64,000 nt of DNA from Ochotona curzoniae. Its lineage: Eukaryota; Chordata; Mammalia; Lagomorpha; Ochotonidae. A program made the position numbers and the translations under genes. The stretch spans positions 4,153,001 to 4,217,000 of the forward strand of contig NW_024467104.1 in the NCBI RefSeq assembly GCF_017591425.1, in the 5' to 3' direction. Below are positions 45,421 to 56,485 of the stretch, in pieces. How positions within the stretch are numbered: the first letter of the stretch is position 1; every line of letters begins with the position of its first letter. Under the pieces are notes generated by a model. The model did no database searches. It saw nothing but the letters and a program-made list of their open reading frames with translations, and was not told the origin of the DNA.

Positions 45421-46171
45421 GAGAAGAGACTGCTGATTTAGGGAAAGGCTCATCTCATAAAGCTGGCACTGCACCAGCTGCTGAGTTGGACTTGGGGCTA
45501 GTTGGGGTGGGCAGAGAAATCCAAGACTCCCTCCCCACCCCAGCCCCACCCTGACCATCACTACTATATGATTAGAATTCCCACCATTTAAAAAGGGGAC
45601 CAAGTTGGTCTGTGCCTCAGGGAAGGAGCCTCATAATTGGTTCCTGGACTCACTCCATCTTGGTCACCATCGTGAAGTATCGAAGGGTTGTCATGGAGAT
45701 GAAGCCACCATATGGATGGGGGGGGGGGGCAAGGGGACCCACTGCCAACGCAGGTATCATGGTAGAAGAGAAAAGCTACAGATACATCAAACCTGAATAG
45801 ACAGGGACAAGTAGAAACAGAGAAGGCAGGGGAAGTGATTCACTGTGAAACCCCATGATTATTCAGATCTAAAGAACTGAAAGTCCTTGTGTGTGTGAGT
45901 ATGTAGGTTTATCTGTTCATCTGTTTTTCCTACTCTTCCTCTGTGCACAAGGACGAAGCTCTCAGGTGTCACCTGCTGGCCACATGTGTGGCATCTATAA
46001 CTCTAAATCCAACCCCACAAAGCTGAAGGAGCTCGTAGAGTTTGGGAGCCAAAATATTAAGTTAGGGAGAGCCAAGTTCAAGTACTGCCACCAAACATCT
46101 GACAACTTTCAGCAAATCACGGATCCACTCTGAGCTGCTATTTCCTCACATGTAAAAAATGAGAAAAAATG

Positions 46172-46412
46172 GTGGCAGGCACCCAGTATTGCCGGGGACA
46201 TCCACATGTCACTCTAGCTTCCTGCTAATGCACACCCCCCAAGGCAGCAGAAGGCTCACATAGGTGGGTCCCTGCCACCTTCATAAAGCCCTAAGCTCCT
46301 GGTTTTGGTCCAGTCCTGGCTACTGGGGCAATGGGTGACCTAGCAGGTAGAAGATCTGCATCTGTCTCTCTGCCTTCCGAGTAGACCTTTCTTTCTTTTT
46401 TTTTTTTTTCAT
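46172..46412 (+). mobile_element. Old C-type SINE
   Basis: GGTGGCAGGCACCCAGTATTG, ACTCTAGCTTCCTGCTAATGC, AGCTCCTGGTTTTGGTCC, then TAGAAGATCTGCATCTGTC followed by a poly-T/A region near 46390-46410. Confidence 0.6.
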
Positions 46413-47147
46413 ATGGATTGTTGTAAGCAGGGAAAAGAGATGTTGCTCAGCCTTCCTCCAGTTTTCAATTGACTGTGTAATACTCATGGCCCCCAAGACA
46501 GTGGAAGAAGTTCCCTCAAGGCAGTGACCAAGATTGGCTTGTCTTGTTGTACCGTTAGTACCTGTCATAAACCAAACTCTCAAAAACACAAGTGACGAAT
46601 GAATAAACAATCCACAGTGCAAGTCTACCTTGCAGGTCCCTGGGGAGGAGAGCGAACAAAAAGAAACGGGGGGTGGAGTGGACAGTGTTCTCGTGGGCTA
46701 CTGACAAGGTTTATTTCAAGGGTTCAACTTACACTTAGCAAACATGAGTTCAAACACAATTCAGACTTAGATCATGTCTGTACGCAAGGAGTTCAAGGAA
46801 AGTTAGCAAGGTGCTTTGGTCAAAGCACTACTGGAATGGGGAATAGAATACTGTCTGCCCTTGGTTAGCTGACTAGACAGAGCACAGAAGCCTACCCTTT
46901 GTCAAGGCAAGTACAAAAATACCTCCAAGGACGCACTGGGGGCAGCATGCATGCTGGGCAAGAGGCCCTTCACTTCTCTTCCTGGGGCCTCTTCTTAACA
47001 GGTTCCCAGCCTTGCATCTGTCACCCCAGCTTATCCTGCTGGATGCATTCTGGTACCACAGAGACTCAGCACCTGCCCTGCAAGGGATGAGAGAGTACAA
47101 AGCAGGAAGCTCTTCACACATGGCTCCTCACTTCTCAGAACACTGTT

Positions 47148-47290
47148 CCTCAGAGTTTGGTCCCTGACCAGCAGCAGCACCCGGGAGCTGGTTCCCAATG
47201 CAAATTCAGGTCCCCACCCAATTCTGGGTAAGGGTCCAGGCTTTAATCCCCTCCTGCCAGACTTTGGAAGTGTTGCTATTGGGTGCATTG
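47148..47290 (+). mobile_element. MER5A-like hAT DNA transposon fossil
   Basis: GAGTTTGGTCCCTGACCAGC, AGCAGCACCCGGGAGCTGG, CCCAATGCAAATTCAGGTCC and CCCACCCAATTCTGGG follow the MER5A order remembered from other mammals, with an added TTTAATCCCCTCCTG end. Confidence 0.6.
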
Positions 47291-48679
47291 GGGCAGGGTG
47301 AGAGGGGATGAGACACCAGGGAATCAAACACCTACCCAAGGAAAGGAAGTTCCGTCTTCCACCGCTATCCAGGAGGGGTTCTTCCCCCTAACTATTTCAA
47401 CAGACCCTGCAGGTGCCAGGATTGAGGGGCAACAATTGTGCGTGGCTCCCCTATCTCTGACCAATGGCAGATGCCCCACAGCTTTGCAGAAAGAGCCCAG
47501 CCCAGTCCGGACAGCTTCTCTGGAGCAGGGCAATGTACTCCAACACAGCTGACAGGTTTCAGGCCTGCAGTCCCCACAGGACCACCCCTACCCTGCCCAG
47601 AGCTCCTCTGCTGAGATCTTGCCACCCCTCCCACTCAAAGGATCTGAAACTCATCACCAGGGAACACGCAATGAAAATCAGTGCTCATGCTAAGAATACT
47701 GAAAGAGCCAGAGATTTTCAGCTTGGGTAAGTGATACTTCAGGCAAAGACAATCATTCTCTGGGTGGCACAGAGAGTGACCCAGATCCTCCTGGCCTGGG
47801 GAAGGGCAGTCAAGGCTCAGGAACGCTATGTCTCACCTGGTCCTGTTCTTCCATCATCCCAGGTGCCAGAGACTTCCCAGATAGAGGAAGTCCCTACATA
47901 GTCCCAGCCCTTGCCTTCCAGTCCTGGACCCAATGGAAATGGAAGCCAAGGACTTGGATTTGGCTTATACCTCTGCTGTGTCATCTGGCACCAAATCACT
48001 ACTTCTCCAAGCCTGGTCAGCCCACTACAGGTGACCACTGGATCTTCATTCAACAACACTTTCTCAACCTCCGAGACCAAGGTTCCAGGGGATTCACTGA
48101 GCGCCGAGGAGAGGCCTGACGCCTAGCAGACACCAGTGAGTGCTGCTTCTGCCTGCAAGGGCTCTGTCCTCCCCATCTCTGATCTTGGAGTCAAGCGTAG
48201 ACTCACAGGGCTGTGGACCTGTGACATCTGGGTACTTTCCAACCCTCCAAAGGTAGCCCCCTTGGCTGGGTGGAGGATGACTGACTTTGAGAAGGACATC
48301 CGACACATATCTTCTATCTACCTGTGGTTCTTGGCTTCCTTCAATCAGCAGATCTCACGATGCAATAAGCTAGGCATTGCCAGCACAGCACATCCTGCAC
48401 CACACATGGGACACGCTACCCAGCACCAGCCAAGACACCAGCGCCAGTGTCAGGAATGAGCAAGCAAGGTCCACCTGAGGGAAGGCCAGGCAGCGAGGTG
48501 TGCTGCCTCTGGAACCACGTGCTGCTGTCGGTAAAACGGAGTAATCACATCAGCCTGCGCCTCAGAGTCGTGGCAGAGAGCGAGTCCATTTTGCTTGTCC
48601 CAGAGTTCAAGGCCGGGTTACTCCAGATGCTGACCCCGAAACAGTCTGTTCAGAAGATAAATACCCACATTGTGCTATA

Positions 48680-48966
48680 GCGCATCAAGTCTGTGAAGCC
48701 AGTATCCCACACGGGTGCTGGTTCAAGTCCAGGCTGCTCCACTTCTGATGCAGTTCCCAGCTAATGCAGCTGAGAAAGCAGCAGAAGGTGGTTTAAGTCC
48801 TTGGGCCCCTGCCACCCACACCGAAGACCAGAAGAAGCTCCTTGTTTCAGCCTGGCCCAGCCTTGCCTGTTGTGTTCATCTGGAGAATGAGCCAACAGAT
48901 GGAAAATTCTCTCTCTCTCCCTCCCTCACTCATTCTAACTGTACCTTTCAAATAAATAAAATCATT
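48680..48966 (+). mobile_element. C-type SINE
   Basis: CAGTATCCCACACGGGTGC, CTGGTTCAAGTCCAGGCTGC, CAGTTCCCAGCTAATGC, GGAGAATGAGCCAACAG and tail CTTTCAAATAAATAAAATC. It resembles the rabbit-type right end more than the young pika type. Confidence 0.8.
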
Positions 48967-48972
48967 ATAAGA

Positions 48973-49080
48973 TGGGAAGGGAGGGAGGGAGGAAAGGAGG
49001 AAGGAAGGAATGAAGGGATGAAGGAAAGAATAAATGGAGGGAAGGAAGGAATGGAGGGAGGGAGAGAGGGAAAGAAAAAA
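48973..49080. repeat. GGAA/GGGA microsatellite
   Basis: About 108 bp of purine-rich GGAA and GGGA repeats directly after the SINE tail, probably grown from it. Confidence 0.85.
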
Positions 49081-50473
49081 ATGAGCCAGCAAGTACCTTA
49101 AGGGAGCAGAAAAGTGAGACAAGGAGGAAATTGAGAGACCAGGTTTCTTTGTGGGCAACCAGAGAGCAACTCTGAGGGGGTTTCTTCAGGTACGCCATCC
49201 ATGTCCTTGCTGAGGCGAGGAAACTGGGATGTTGCAGCAGGAAGCACGAGGACTCAGACTGCCCTGAGAACTAGAGGCGCCAGCACACCCTGCAAAATGA
49301 GGATGGCAAATCCACCTCAGGTGGGAGCAGGGCCAGAGTTTACCTGACTTAAACACCTTCCCACACACCTGAGACACACCCGAGGCCTCTGTCTGGACAG
49401 CCTCCTCGTTCACAACCCTCTGACACCTTGTAAGCCAGGCTGGAAGTGACTCAATTGTTGCCTCTTCAAGCTACAAACTAGGCAAGCAGGGATCACACAG
49501 GATTCCAGGAAATGACGATTCGGGATGCAGCCCAATTTTCTGAGAATTGGGAGCTGGCAGTGGGGCAAGGAGGTGTTTGAACTGCTCCTGTGGTACAAGG
49601 AGACAAAGGCACTTAGCCACACTTAGCCACAGACCCACTCTACAAGCACACAGCTGCTCTGTCCATGTGGGCGGATGGGCAGAGGCCTTTGTCTTAGGGA
49701 GGATCGGGCTGGATCCATCACCAGGCGTCTTACAGGCTGTGAGCCCAGCTGAGGGTGGAAGGGTAAAGGATTCTCAGTCCACTTTTCCATTCTCCAGGGA
49801 CCTTGGTCTCCTGTGTCAGCCGCCAGGACTCCCCGGGCTCCGCCGGCCTCTCTGCGTGGCACGCAGTACTCAGCAGGTCAGGCTGGGCTCAGTGATGAGA
49901 CCCTGCGCTCAGCACCCTTGGACAACTTCCCAGGCCCTCTCCCAACCCCAGCCTGGGAACCCTGAAGGCCCGCCCCAGAAAAACACCGCAAAGAATGGAG
50001 ATGCGGTTGAAGCACTTCCGAAATATTCTTCCAAAGAAAAAGAGGTGTCGGGAGTAAATCATAGCTCCTTCTGGGCCTCACGCAAAGGGGCCCTTAAGTG
50101 CTGGGAACCAAAGCCTCATTGAAACCTGAGAACGGGGCGGCCATGAGTGTGCCCAGAAGCAGTTTAAGGGCAGGCAGGGGCTGAAGGCGCCACCAAGTCC
50201 TCATTCACTCACTCGGTTAAGCCCAGAAATGTGCCTTCTCCCCATTCCCACCTCCACCCGCGCCTTTCTTCCCCCGAACGTTCTTCTTCCCCTCTCCCCA
50301 CCCCCCCCAAAAAGCGTTTGCAGGAAGAACGACCATGATTCCCGCCGGAAGGAGTGCGCTTGCGCCTACTAAGTCCGGCCCCCGTCAGGCCAACGACTCC
50401 GCCTCTTCGCCCTTCACAAAAATGGCCTCAGTGGGCAACAGCCCCGCCTGCCCGGCACAGACATGGAGGCCAC

Positions 50474-50481
50474 TGACGTCA
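50474..50481. promoter_or_regulatory. Full CRE palindrome TGACGTCA
   Basis: Perfect ATF/CREB consensus 79 bp upstream of the CCDC86 ATG, inside the CpG-rich region. Confidence 0.6.
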
Positions 50482-50522
50482 TAGGAAGGCGCCAACAGAT
50501 CCGGAGGCGGCGGCGGGGAGTG

Positions 50523-50528
50523 CACGTG
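50523..50528. promoter_or_regulatory. CACGTG E-box
   Basis: Canonical MYC/MAX or USF site 32 bp upstream of the CCDC86 ATG. A MYC input would suit a nucleolar growth gene, but this is inference. Confidence 0.5.
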
Positions 50529-50559
50529 GACCTCAAGTTGAAAACTTTCAAGTTAGGCC

Positions 50560-51251
50560 ATGGACACCCCACTAAGGCGCAGCCGGCGACTTGGGGGCCT
50601 AAAGCCTGAGTCCACCGAGAAGCGAACCTCTGTTTCGCAGGTGAGGCGGGCGCTTGTGGAGCTAGAGGCGAACGGAGAAGACACGAGGCCGCCCGGGTCT
50701 GTCGAGGGTGTGTGGCAGCTTGGCCCAGCGTCCCCCGGGCATCAACAGGAGACGAACACGGGATCAGCCAGTCTGCGGGAGAAGACGGGCTTGGGGTCCC
50801 CTCAGAGACAGCCAGAGCCTGGAAAACAGTCACCCCCGCGTGAACGAGACGCAGGCGTGGAATCTCCTCAGAGACAGCCGGAGATAACTCCCGAGTCCCC
50901 CCAGCGACAACCAGAGCCATGTGCGAAGCCACCAGAGGTGTCCCGGGGTCAAGGAGAACTGGACGTGTTCGCTCAAAGTACAGAGGAGGCGACCCCGGGG
51001 TCCCCAGAGCCGCATCTGGGTCAGCCGGCTCCAGGTCCGGAGCCCTCACGACCACCACTGTCCCCCTCTGAGCCGCGCACGCCACTCCCGGCTGGGCAGA
51101 CGGTGACAAGCCGCCCCCGGGCAAAGGAGCCACACGACTCTTGTGCCCAGACCCCCGCGTGCAAGAAGCTAAAGAAGGAGGAGGAGGTCCCTGTGATCCC
51201 GAAGGGGAGGCCCAAATCTGGACGGGTGTGGAAGGACCGCTCCAAGAAGAG
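50560..51251 (+). CDS. CCDC86: CCDC86 exon 1 (residues 1-230 and two bases of 231)
   Basis: Begins in the CpG-rich promoter region. It carries the disordered repeat region and the start of the Cgr1-type domain. The reading frame stops one codon after the donor, which supports splicing at 51251/51252. Confidence 0.95.
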
Positions 51252-54200
51252 GTGACGTGGGGAACAGCCCGGGCGGGAGGGAGGCTCCCTGTGAGCTTGG
51301 GGTTCTGTTTTCTCAACCCTGGAATGACTTGAAGAAGGTGGACAGGTCAGGGAGAGATGTCAGCCAATAGCCAGAATGTGGCGGTGTGTGCCCGGGACGG
51401 CAGGGCTACTGAGCCCAGGCCCTCGCGCTCATTTCCCCAGGAACCCTGGAACCTCACTGCTCCTCGGTCCTGTGTTCATTCAGAAGCAGGTAAAGCAGCG
51501 ATGTTCCTCAAGCTCAGTGAGATCTTGGCTTGCTGTTGTAGATGACTGATTTGTGGTTAAGGACCACACGGCAGGGTGGAGCAGTGATGGTAGGGTTCAG
51601 GGCTACGCCCTCTGATGATGACTGCTCGCAGAAGGGCCATCCACACACCTGCTTTGAATCTGCCCAGCAGCCTGTGAGGCAGGTGCAGGGAAAGCTAAGT
51701 GGGCGTGGGCCTAGGCCCTGACAAAGCGCCCATCTCCCACCAAAGCCCAGGTGCCAGCACACCTTTAACTGCCCTCTGGCTGCTCTGAAGTGGCTCCGTG
51801 AGTTTCCTAGGCAGCCATGGGATCCGTGTGATCAGTACTGGATGAATGTTTGCTGGGATGATGGAATGAAGGGACTCCCCTGAAGAAGGAAGTGTCGGGT
51901 GCCAGGGAGGAGCCGGGAGCAGCGGGCAGAGAGGTAGGCATGGAGGAAGGAGCGTGCCTTAAGGAAGAAGCTGACCTTGACTGAGGGTGGACTGTGTGCC
52001 CTGCTTTCTGCTGGGCCCTTTACATTTAGTTGGACCCTTAAAACTAAACAGTGTGGTTTCCCTGCCTTGACTGTTACCATTAAACAGAGGGCAAACCGAC
52101 ATTTAGCGATTTTTTTTTTTCTTAAGATTTCTTGATTCCAAGGCAGAGAGAGCGAGAGATCTTTCATCTGCTGGTTCACTCTCCAAATAGCTGCAGTGGC
52201 CAGGCTGGCCCAGGCGTGTTAGCAGGGAGCTCAGAAGTGGAGCAGCCGGGACTCAAAGATGCTCTCTGATTCACAGTGTGAGTGTTGCAGACGGCAGCTC
52301 GGCTCTCCGCACCCCAGTGCTGGCCTCGGAGACTTAGCTGTTTGCTGCAGTTCACCAGCCGGACAGGAGCAGCGGTGACGTGGAGAAGTGGAGGGTGACA
52401 TTGCTCCCCTCTCGGTCCCAGCAGGGAGGATGATGACCATGGAGGAGGATGGCAGAGGAGGAGATTGGTTTTAGAGGGAAGAGGGTGATAAGGGGTTGAG
52501 TGCATAGAGCCTGGGGTGCTGGTACTTGGGCTATAGGGGAGGGCAGTGCTGAGCAAAGAGGAGTAGGGCCCTTGCCCAGGTGGGGGGAAGCAAGCAGGCA
52601 GCTGCTGGAGCAAGGTGGGAGGCCTCAGCCTTGAACCTGTCTCCACTTCAGACCCTTCCTGGCTTCCTTGCTCAGAACGGGCACCCCAGGCTCAGGGGAC
52701 CTGCAGCAGCATCTCTCACTCGCCAGAGGCTTCCTCACTCCCCAGCCTGCATCCTTGTTGCTCCAACCTGCGGTGCTTCCTACACAGACGCAGCCTGTTG
52801 GAAAGGCTCTTCCCCTGGCAAGGCTGTGCCACAGTTTAGTGCCACCCCTTGGGAGAGGTCCGCTGTCCTGTCTCCCCAGGGGGCTTCACTGCTGTGTGTG
52901 TGTTGTCACTGGGCCTGTGCTTTTCCACTGTGGCAGCCCGCTTGTACCAATGCCCATCTGCTTGTGGGATTCTTGTGGCTAGCTGCCCATCTTTCAGTCT
53001 ATAGCGAGGCTCCATAGAGTGGTCACTCCTGGGCCATGCCTCCATCCCCTGGAGCACAGCTCCAGTTAAAAGAGTGAGGAGCCAGAGTTAGTTCTTTCAT
53101 TCACCCAATTAGTATCATCTTGGGGTAACCATGGCTGCAAAGCAGACTCCCTGCTTTCCTAGAGCCAGCATACTGGCTGTGGAGAACATTTACAAGAGGC
53201 TTTCAGAAGTTCTTGGAGGGGTTGGCACAGTGGCATAGTACACCAGAGCGATACCCACTGTGCTGGCATCCCATATGAGTCCTGGCTGCTCCACTTCCCA
53301 TCCAGCTCCCTGCTTGTGGCCTGAGAAGCAGCATAGGTTGGCCCAAGGCCTGGGGCCCTGCACCCACAATGGAGACCTGGAGGAAGCTCCTGACTGCTGG
53401 CTTCTTGGCTTTGGAGCAGCTCAGCCCTGGCTATTGCAGCGATTTGGGGAGTGAACCAGTGTTGAAAGATCTCTCTTTCTGTCTCTCCTTGTCTTTCTAA
53501 AATCTGCCTTTCAAATAAAAATTTAATTTTTTTTAAAGTTTATGGAAAATCAAATTAAAAGGTAAGCTTATTTTGGTGCAAAAGGATTTTGAAATGCATT
53601 TGTGCACGTAGAACATGTCAGTAGTATTAAGGGTTTTACAGGGATGTAAACCAAGACAGGGAACAGAGTACGGGGGGAAGGGTGGTGCAGAGCCACAGTG
53701 AGCTGAGGTGGCCTCGCGGATGAAGGACGTGGAGCGGAGGCCCGGTGAAGAGAGGGAACCAAGCCGAGAGCTGGGGAAGCGGTGGCCAGACATGCTGGAC
53801 AGCGCAGCAGCCCCAGGGCTCCATTCCCAGGCAGGGACAGTGAGGGCAGGGCAGCGGGCCATCTGGCTTTCCTCTGGGAGCCGTGGGGATGGTGGACAGG
53901 AGTGCTGATCCACGGGCTGCCCTGTGCTGGCTTCAGCGGGGCAGGGGGAAAGCGGGGAGAGCAGTGAAGCAGCTGTGAGGGTTCCGACAGCCCCAGCAGC
54001 TGCCACAGGTGTTGGAGAAGGGTGCAGCAGGGCTGAGCTGAGGTCTGGCGTCTCCTGGTGCCTGCACCTGCGGAGGAGGACCCGCTGCAGCCCCGCCTGC
54101 TGGCCCATGCCAGTGCCTTTGGAGCACCTGTTACCTGTGTGTGTCTGTTGACTAGACCTCCCACCGCCCTGTGAAACAAGAGCGCACAGACATGGCTAGC

Positions 54201-56485
54201 AGATGGTGGGCCGGGGACCAGAGGCCAGGCCACCTCCCGTCAGTCCTCAGAGCCCACAGTTTGGAACTTTACTGCCTGCTACCTCAGCCACTGCCACCTG
54301 TGACTGATTAAACTTAATTGCTCATATAAAATTAAGACTCAGTTTCTGTCAACACCACCCACAGTGCTGCTGTCTGCAGGGCTGTTGCACCCGTGCAGGC
54401 AAGGCCATGTGTAGCCCCACCCTTGGCCCTTGAAGGGACAGGTGCCTGCCAGGAGTGGATTGTCGGAGCAGAGATGTAGGACACGGAGCCAAGCTGACAC
54501 GGGACCTACCTGGGATCAGGTGCTGCCCTGTGTGCCAGACCTGCAGCAGGAAGGGGCAAGCTGGCCCTTCCCCATGGACAGGAGTAGGCGCTGACTAAGC
54601 AAGCTTGAGCTGGCACGGGAGAGCACTCAGACACTGTGACTCAGAAGTCCTCTCCCTCAGGAAAATCCAGACAGCCTTGACAGCCTGTCACTGACGGGTG
54701 CGAGCATAGGGGCCCTTACAGGGGGCTGTATGTGCAGTAATGGAGCAGGCCACTTCTACAGGGGTGAGTGCCTCGTCCACAGAGACATTGACACCCAAGA
54801 CAGCAGCACAGCGGACTTCAAGTCCCGAGCCCTCCACAAAGGCAGAGAGGAATCACGTGACCAGGGCCTGGCCTGGCCTGGGTGTGGGCACCCCCGGAGG
54901 CTGAGTACATGGTGGGTGCCCCATAGACCCCACAAATGTCTGCTGTCTCCACCCAGGTTCTCCCAGATGGTCCAGGACAAGCCCTTGCGCACTTCCTGGC
55001 AGCGCAAGATGAAGGAGCGACAGGAGAGGAAGCTGACCAAGGACTTCGCCCGACACTTGGAGGAGGAGAAGGAGAGGCGCCGGCAGGTGAGGAGTTGGAC
55101 GGCTGGAGACTGAAACCCTGGGCCGGCGTGGTGTCTGTGTAACCAGGGCCTGGAGGAGGTGACCTCGGGTGGAGGCCTTCTGCAGCCTGAGGGCCCCAGG
55201 GTGAAGGGAGCTGGCTAGGACCCAAGTGCATCCTGACCCCATAGCCTGGGCTTCTACAAGATCAAGATAGCCTGAAGACCTGTGGGAGCATTCAGGGAGG
55301 TGAGAACAACCCGGTAGCTGCTCTGTAAGATGACCCGAGAGCCATGTGAGGGAATGCACGTGCAGGACTCGGAACAGCCCCCAGGTCACCGGCAACACTC
55401 GGAACCCCGATGGACTGTCTTGTGGACTGGAGGCCCAGGGTTTCTGACCGTGCTCACTCCATATCCTGGCAGGGTCTACTAGGGTGTTGTTTCCAAGGCC
55501 TCTGTACAGTCAGGGGCCTCTCTTAGCTTTGGTGATCCAGAGTGGCAAAGGCCCAGGGAGAAAAGTGAGAAATGACCTGGGCTCCCAGGGGCAGGAATAG
55601 CTCCCTTGCACTTGAAAGGGAAAGTGATGCATAAGGACTTAGCCATTCTCCTGTGTAGGAGATAGCCAAGGCAGGACCAGAACCCAGGCCAGATGGCTCC
55701 AGGGTGCCTCCCTCCATGCAGCTCAGCCGCTCTGCCCCTTCTAGGGGCACTCGGGAACACTTACCTTCCCCTGGTGTGCGTGGGCCTTCACAGGAGACAG
55801 GGAGGGCCCCGAGGGCCCCCCGTTCTCCTTTGTCAGCTGGGCTAGATGGCACTGTCTGCCTACGGGAGGTTTCCAGGTGGAGAGCACCAGCCCTCTAGGG
55901 GAAGGCCCTGTCTTCCATGGCCTTTATAGGTCCCAGCATCTTACACCAGGTCAGTGACTCCCTACCATGCCACCACAGAACCCATGTACAGGATGGCTCC
56001 CCACAGGAACTCCCTGGAGCCCAGACACAAGAGCCATTCCCATCCATGCCAGGAAACCTGCAGCTCTCTCCACTGAGGGCCAGGGCCTCCTTGGCCCCCA
56101 GATTCAAGTCTCCTCCCCCCGCTGTTACAGGAGAAGAAACGGCGCCGGGCTGAGAACCTGAAGCGGCGCCTGGAGAACGAGCGCAAGGCGGAGGTCGTCC
56201 AAGTGGTGAGTGTCCCACCTGCCCTGGCCTCCGCGGGCATGCGGGCACATGCAGCCTCCGAGTGCCTCGCCCTGCTCCACGTCCCGCTCTCTGACCCCAC
56301 AGCCTGCCTTCTGGGGAACAAGCCAGATTCCACCACATTAACACCCTCCCCTCCCACCATTCCAGATCCGGAACCCCGCTAAGATCAAGCGGGCGAAGAA
56401 GAAGCAGCTGCGCTCCATTGAGAAGCGGGATACCCTGGCCCTGCTGCAGAAGCAGCCGCCGCAGCGGCCAGCAGCCCAGGTCTGA
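50560..56485 (+). CDS. CCDC86: CCDC86 (cyclon), nucleolar coiled-coil protein (four exons, 338 aa)
   Basis: Coding exons are 50560-51251, 54957-55086, 56131-56205 and 56366-56485, joining to 338 codons (human about 360). Start [18 protein letters not shown] matches human. Residues 1-210 are a Ser/Pro-rich, disordered N-terminus with SPQRQPE repeats at 80-86, 102-108 and 113-119. From [19 protein letters not shown] (213-231) to the end is the conserved lysine/arginine-rich coiled coil related to yeast Cgr1. It includes [49 protein letters not shown] and [20 protein letters not shown]. Known role: a nucleolar and perichromosomal protein, cytokine-inducible, with Cgr1-type rRNA processing homology. 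The splice between exons 1 and 2 splits an Arg codon (AG|G) and uses a weak GTGACG donor. Exon 1 is shorter than human by loss of N-terminal repeats. Confidence 0.97.
52112..52262 (-). mobile_element. C-type SINE, truncated
   Basis: Reverse: T-rich end with CTTAAGATTTCTTG, GAGAGATCTTTCATCTGCTGG and CCCAGGCGTGTTAGCAGGG. The middle is missing. Confidence 0.65.
53217..53538 (+). mobile_element. C-type SINE, full length
   Basis: GGGGTTGGCACAGTGGCATAG through CATCCAGCTCCCTGCTTGTGG to CTTTCAAATAAAAATTTAA plus a T/A tail. Confidence 0.85.
54957..55086 (+). CDS. CCDC86: CCDC86 exon 2 (rest of residue 231 to 274)
   Basis: Acceptor CTGTCTCCACCCAG. It encodes [20 protein letters not shown] through EEEKERRRQ. 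Donor GTGAGG. Confidence 0.97.
56131..56205 (+). CDS. CCDC86: CCDC86 exon 3 (residues 275-299)
   Basis: Acceptor CCGCTGTTACAG. It encodes [19 protein letters not shown] and AEVVQV. Donor GTGAGT. Confidence 0.97.
56366..56485 (+). CDS. CCDC86: CCDC86 exon 4 (residues 300-338 and stop)
   Basis: Acceptor CACCATTCCAG. It encodes [20 protein letters not shown] and ends [14 protein letters not shown] with TGA at 56483-56485. Confidence 0.97.
   Translation: MRNPAKIKRAKKKQLRSIEKRDTLALLQKQPPQRPAAQV

Larger units (their letters stand above)
45421..50329. other. Intergenic DNA upstream of CCDC86
   Basis: It contains SINEs at 46172-46412 and 48680-48966, a MER5A-like fossil at 47148-47290 and a GGAA tract at 48973-49080. 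No gene was recognised; open frames are short and lack splice context. Confidence 0.5.
50330..51260. promoter_or_regulatory. CCDC86: CCDC86 promoter CpG-rich region
   Basis: Sharp rise in CpG density over the 230 bp upstream of the ATG and through exon 1, with no TATA box. A GCCGGAAG ETS-type site lies at 50344-50351, a full palindromic CRE at 50474-50481 and a CACGTG E-box at 50523-50528. This is a typical housekeeping promoter. Site function is inference. Confidence 0.7.
51252..54956 (+). other. CCDC86 intron 1
   Basis: A 3.7-kb intron with a minus-strand SINE at 52112-52262 and a plus-strand SINE at 53217-53538. No alternative exon is supported. Confidence 0.8.
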
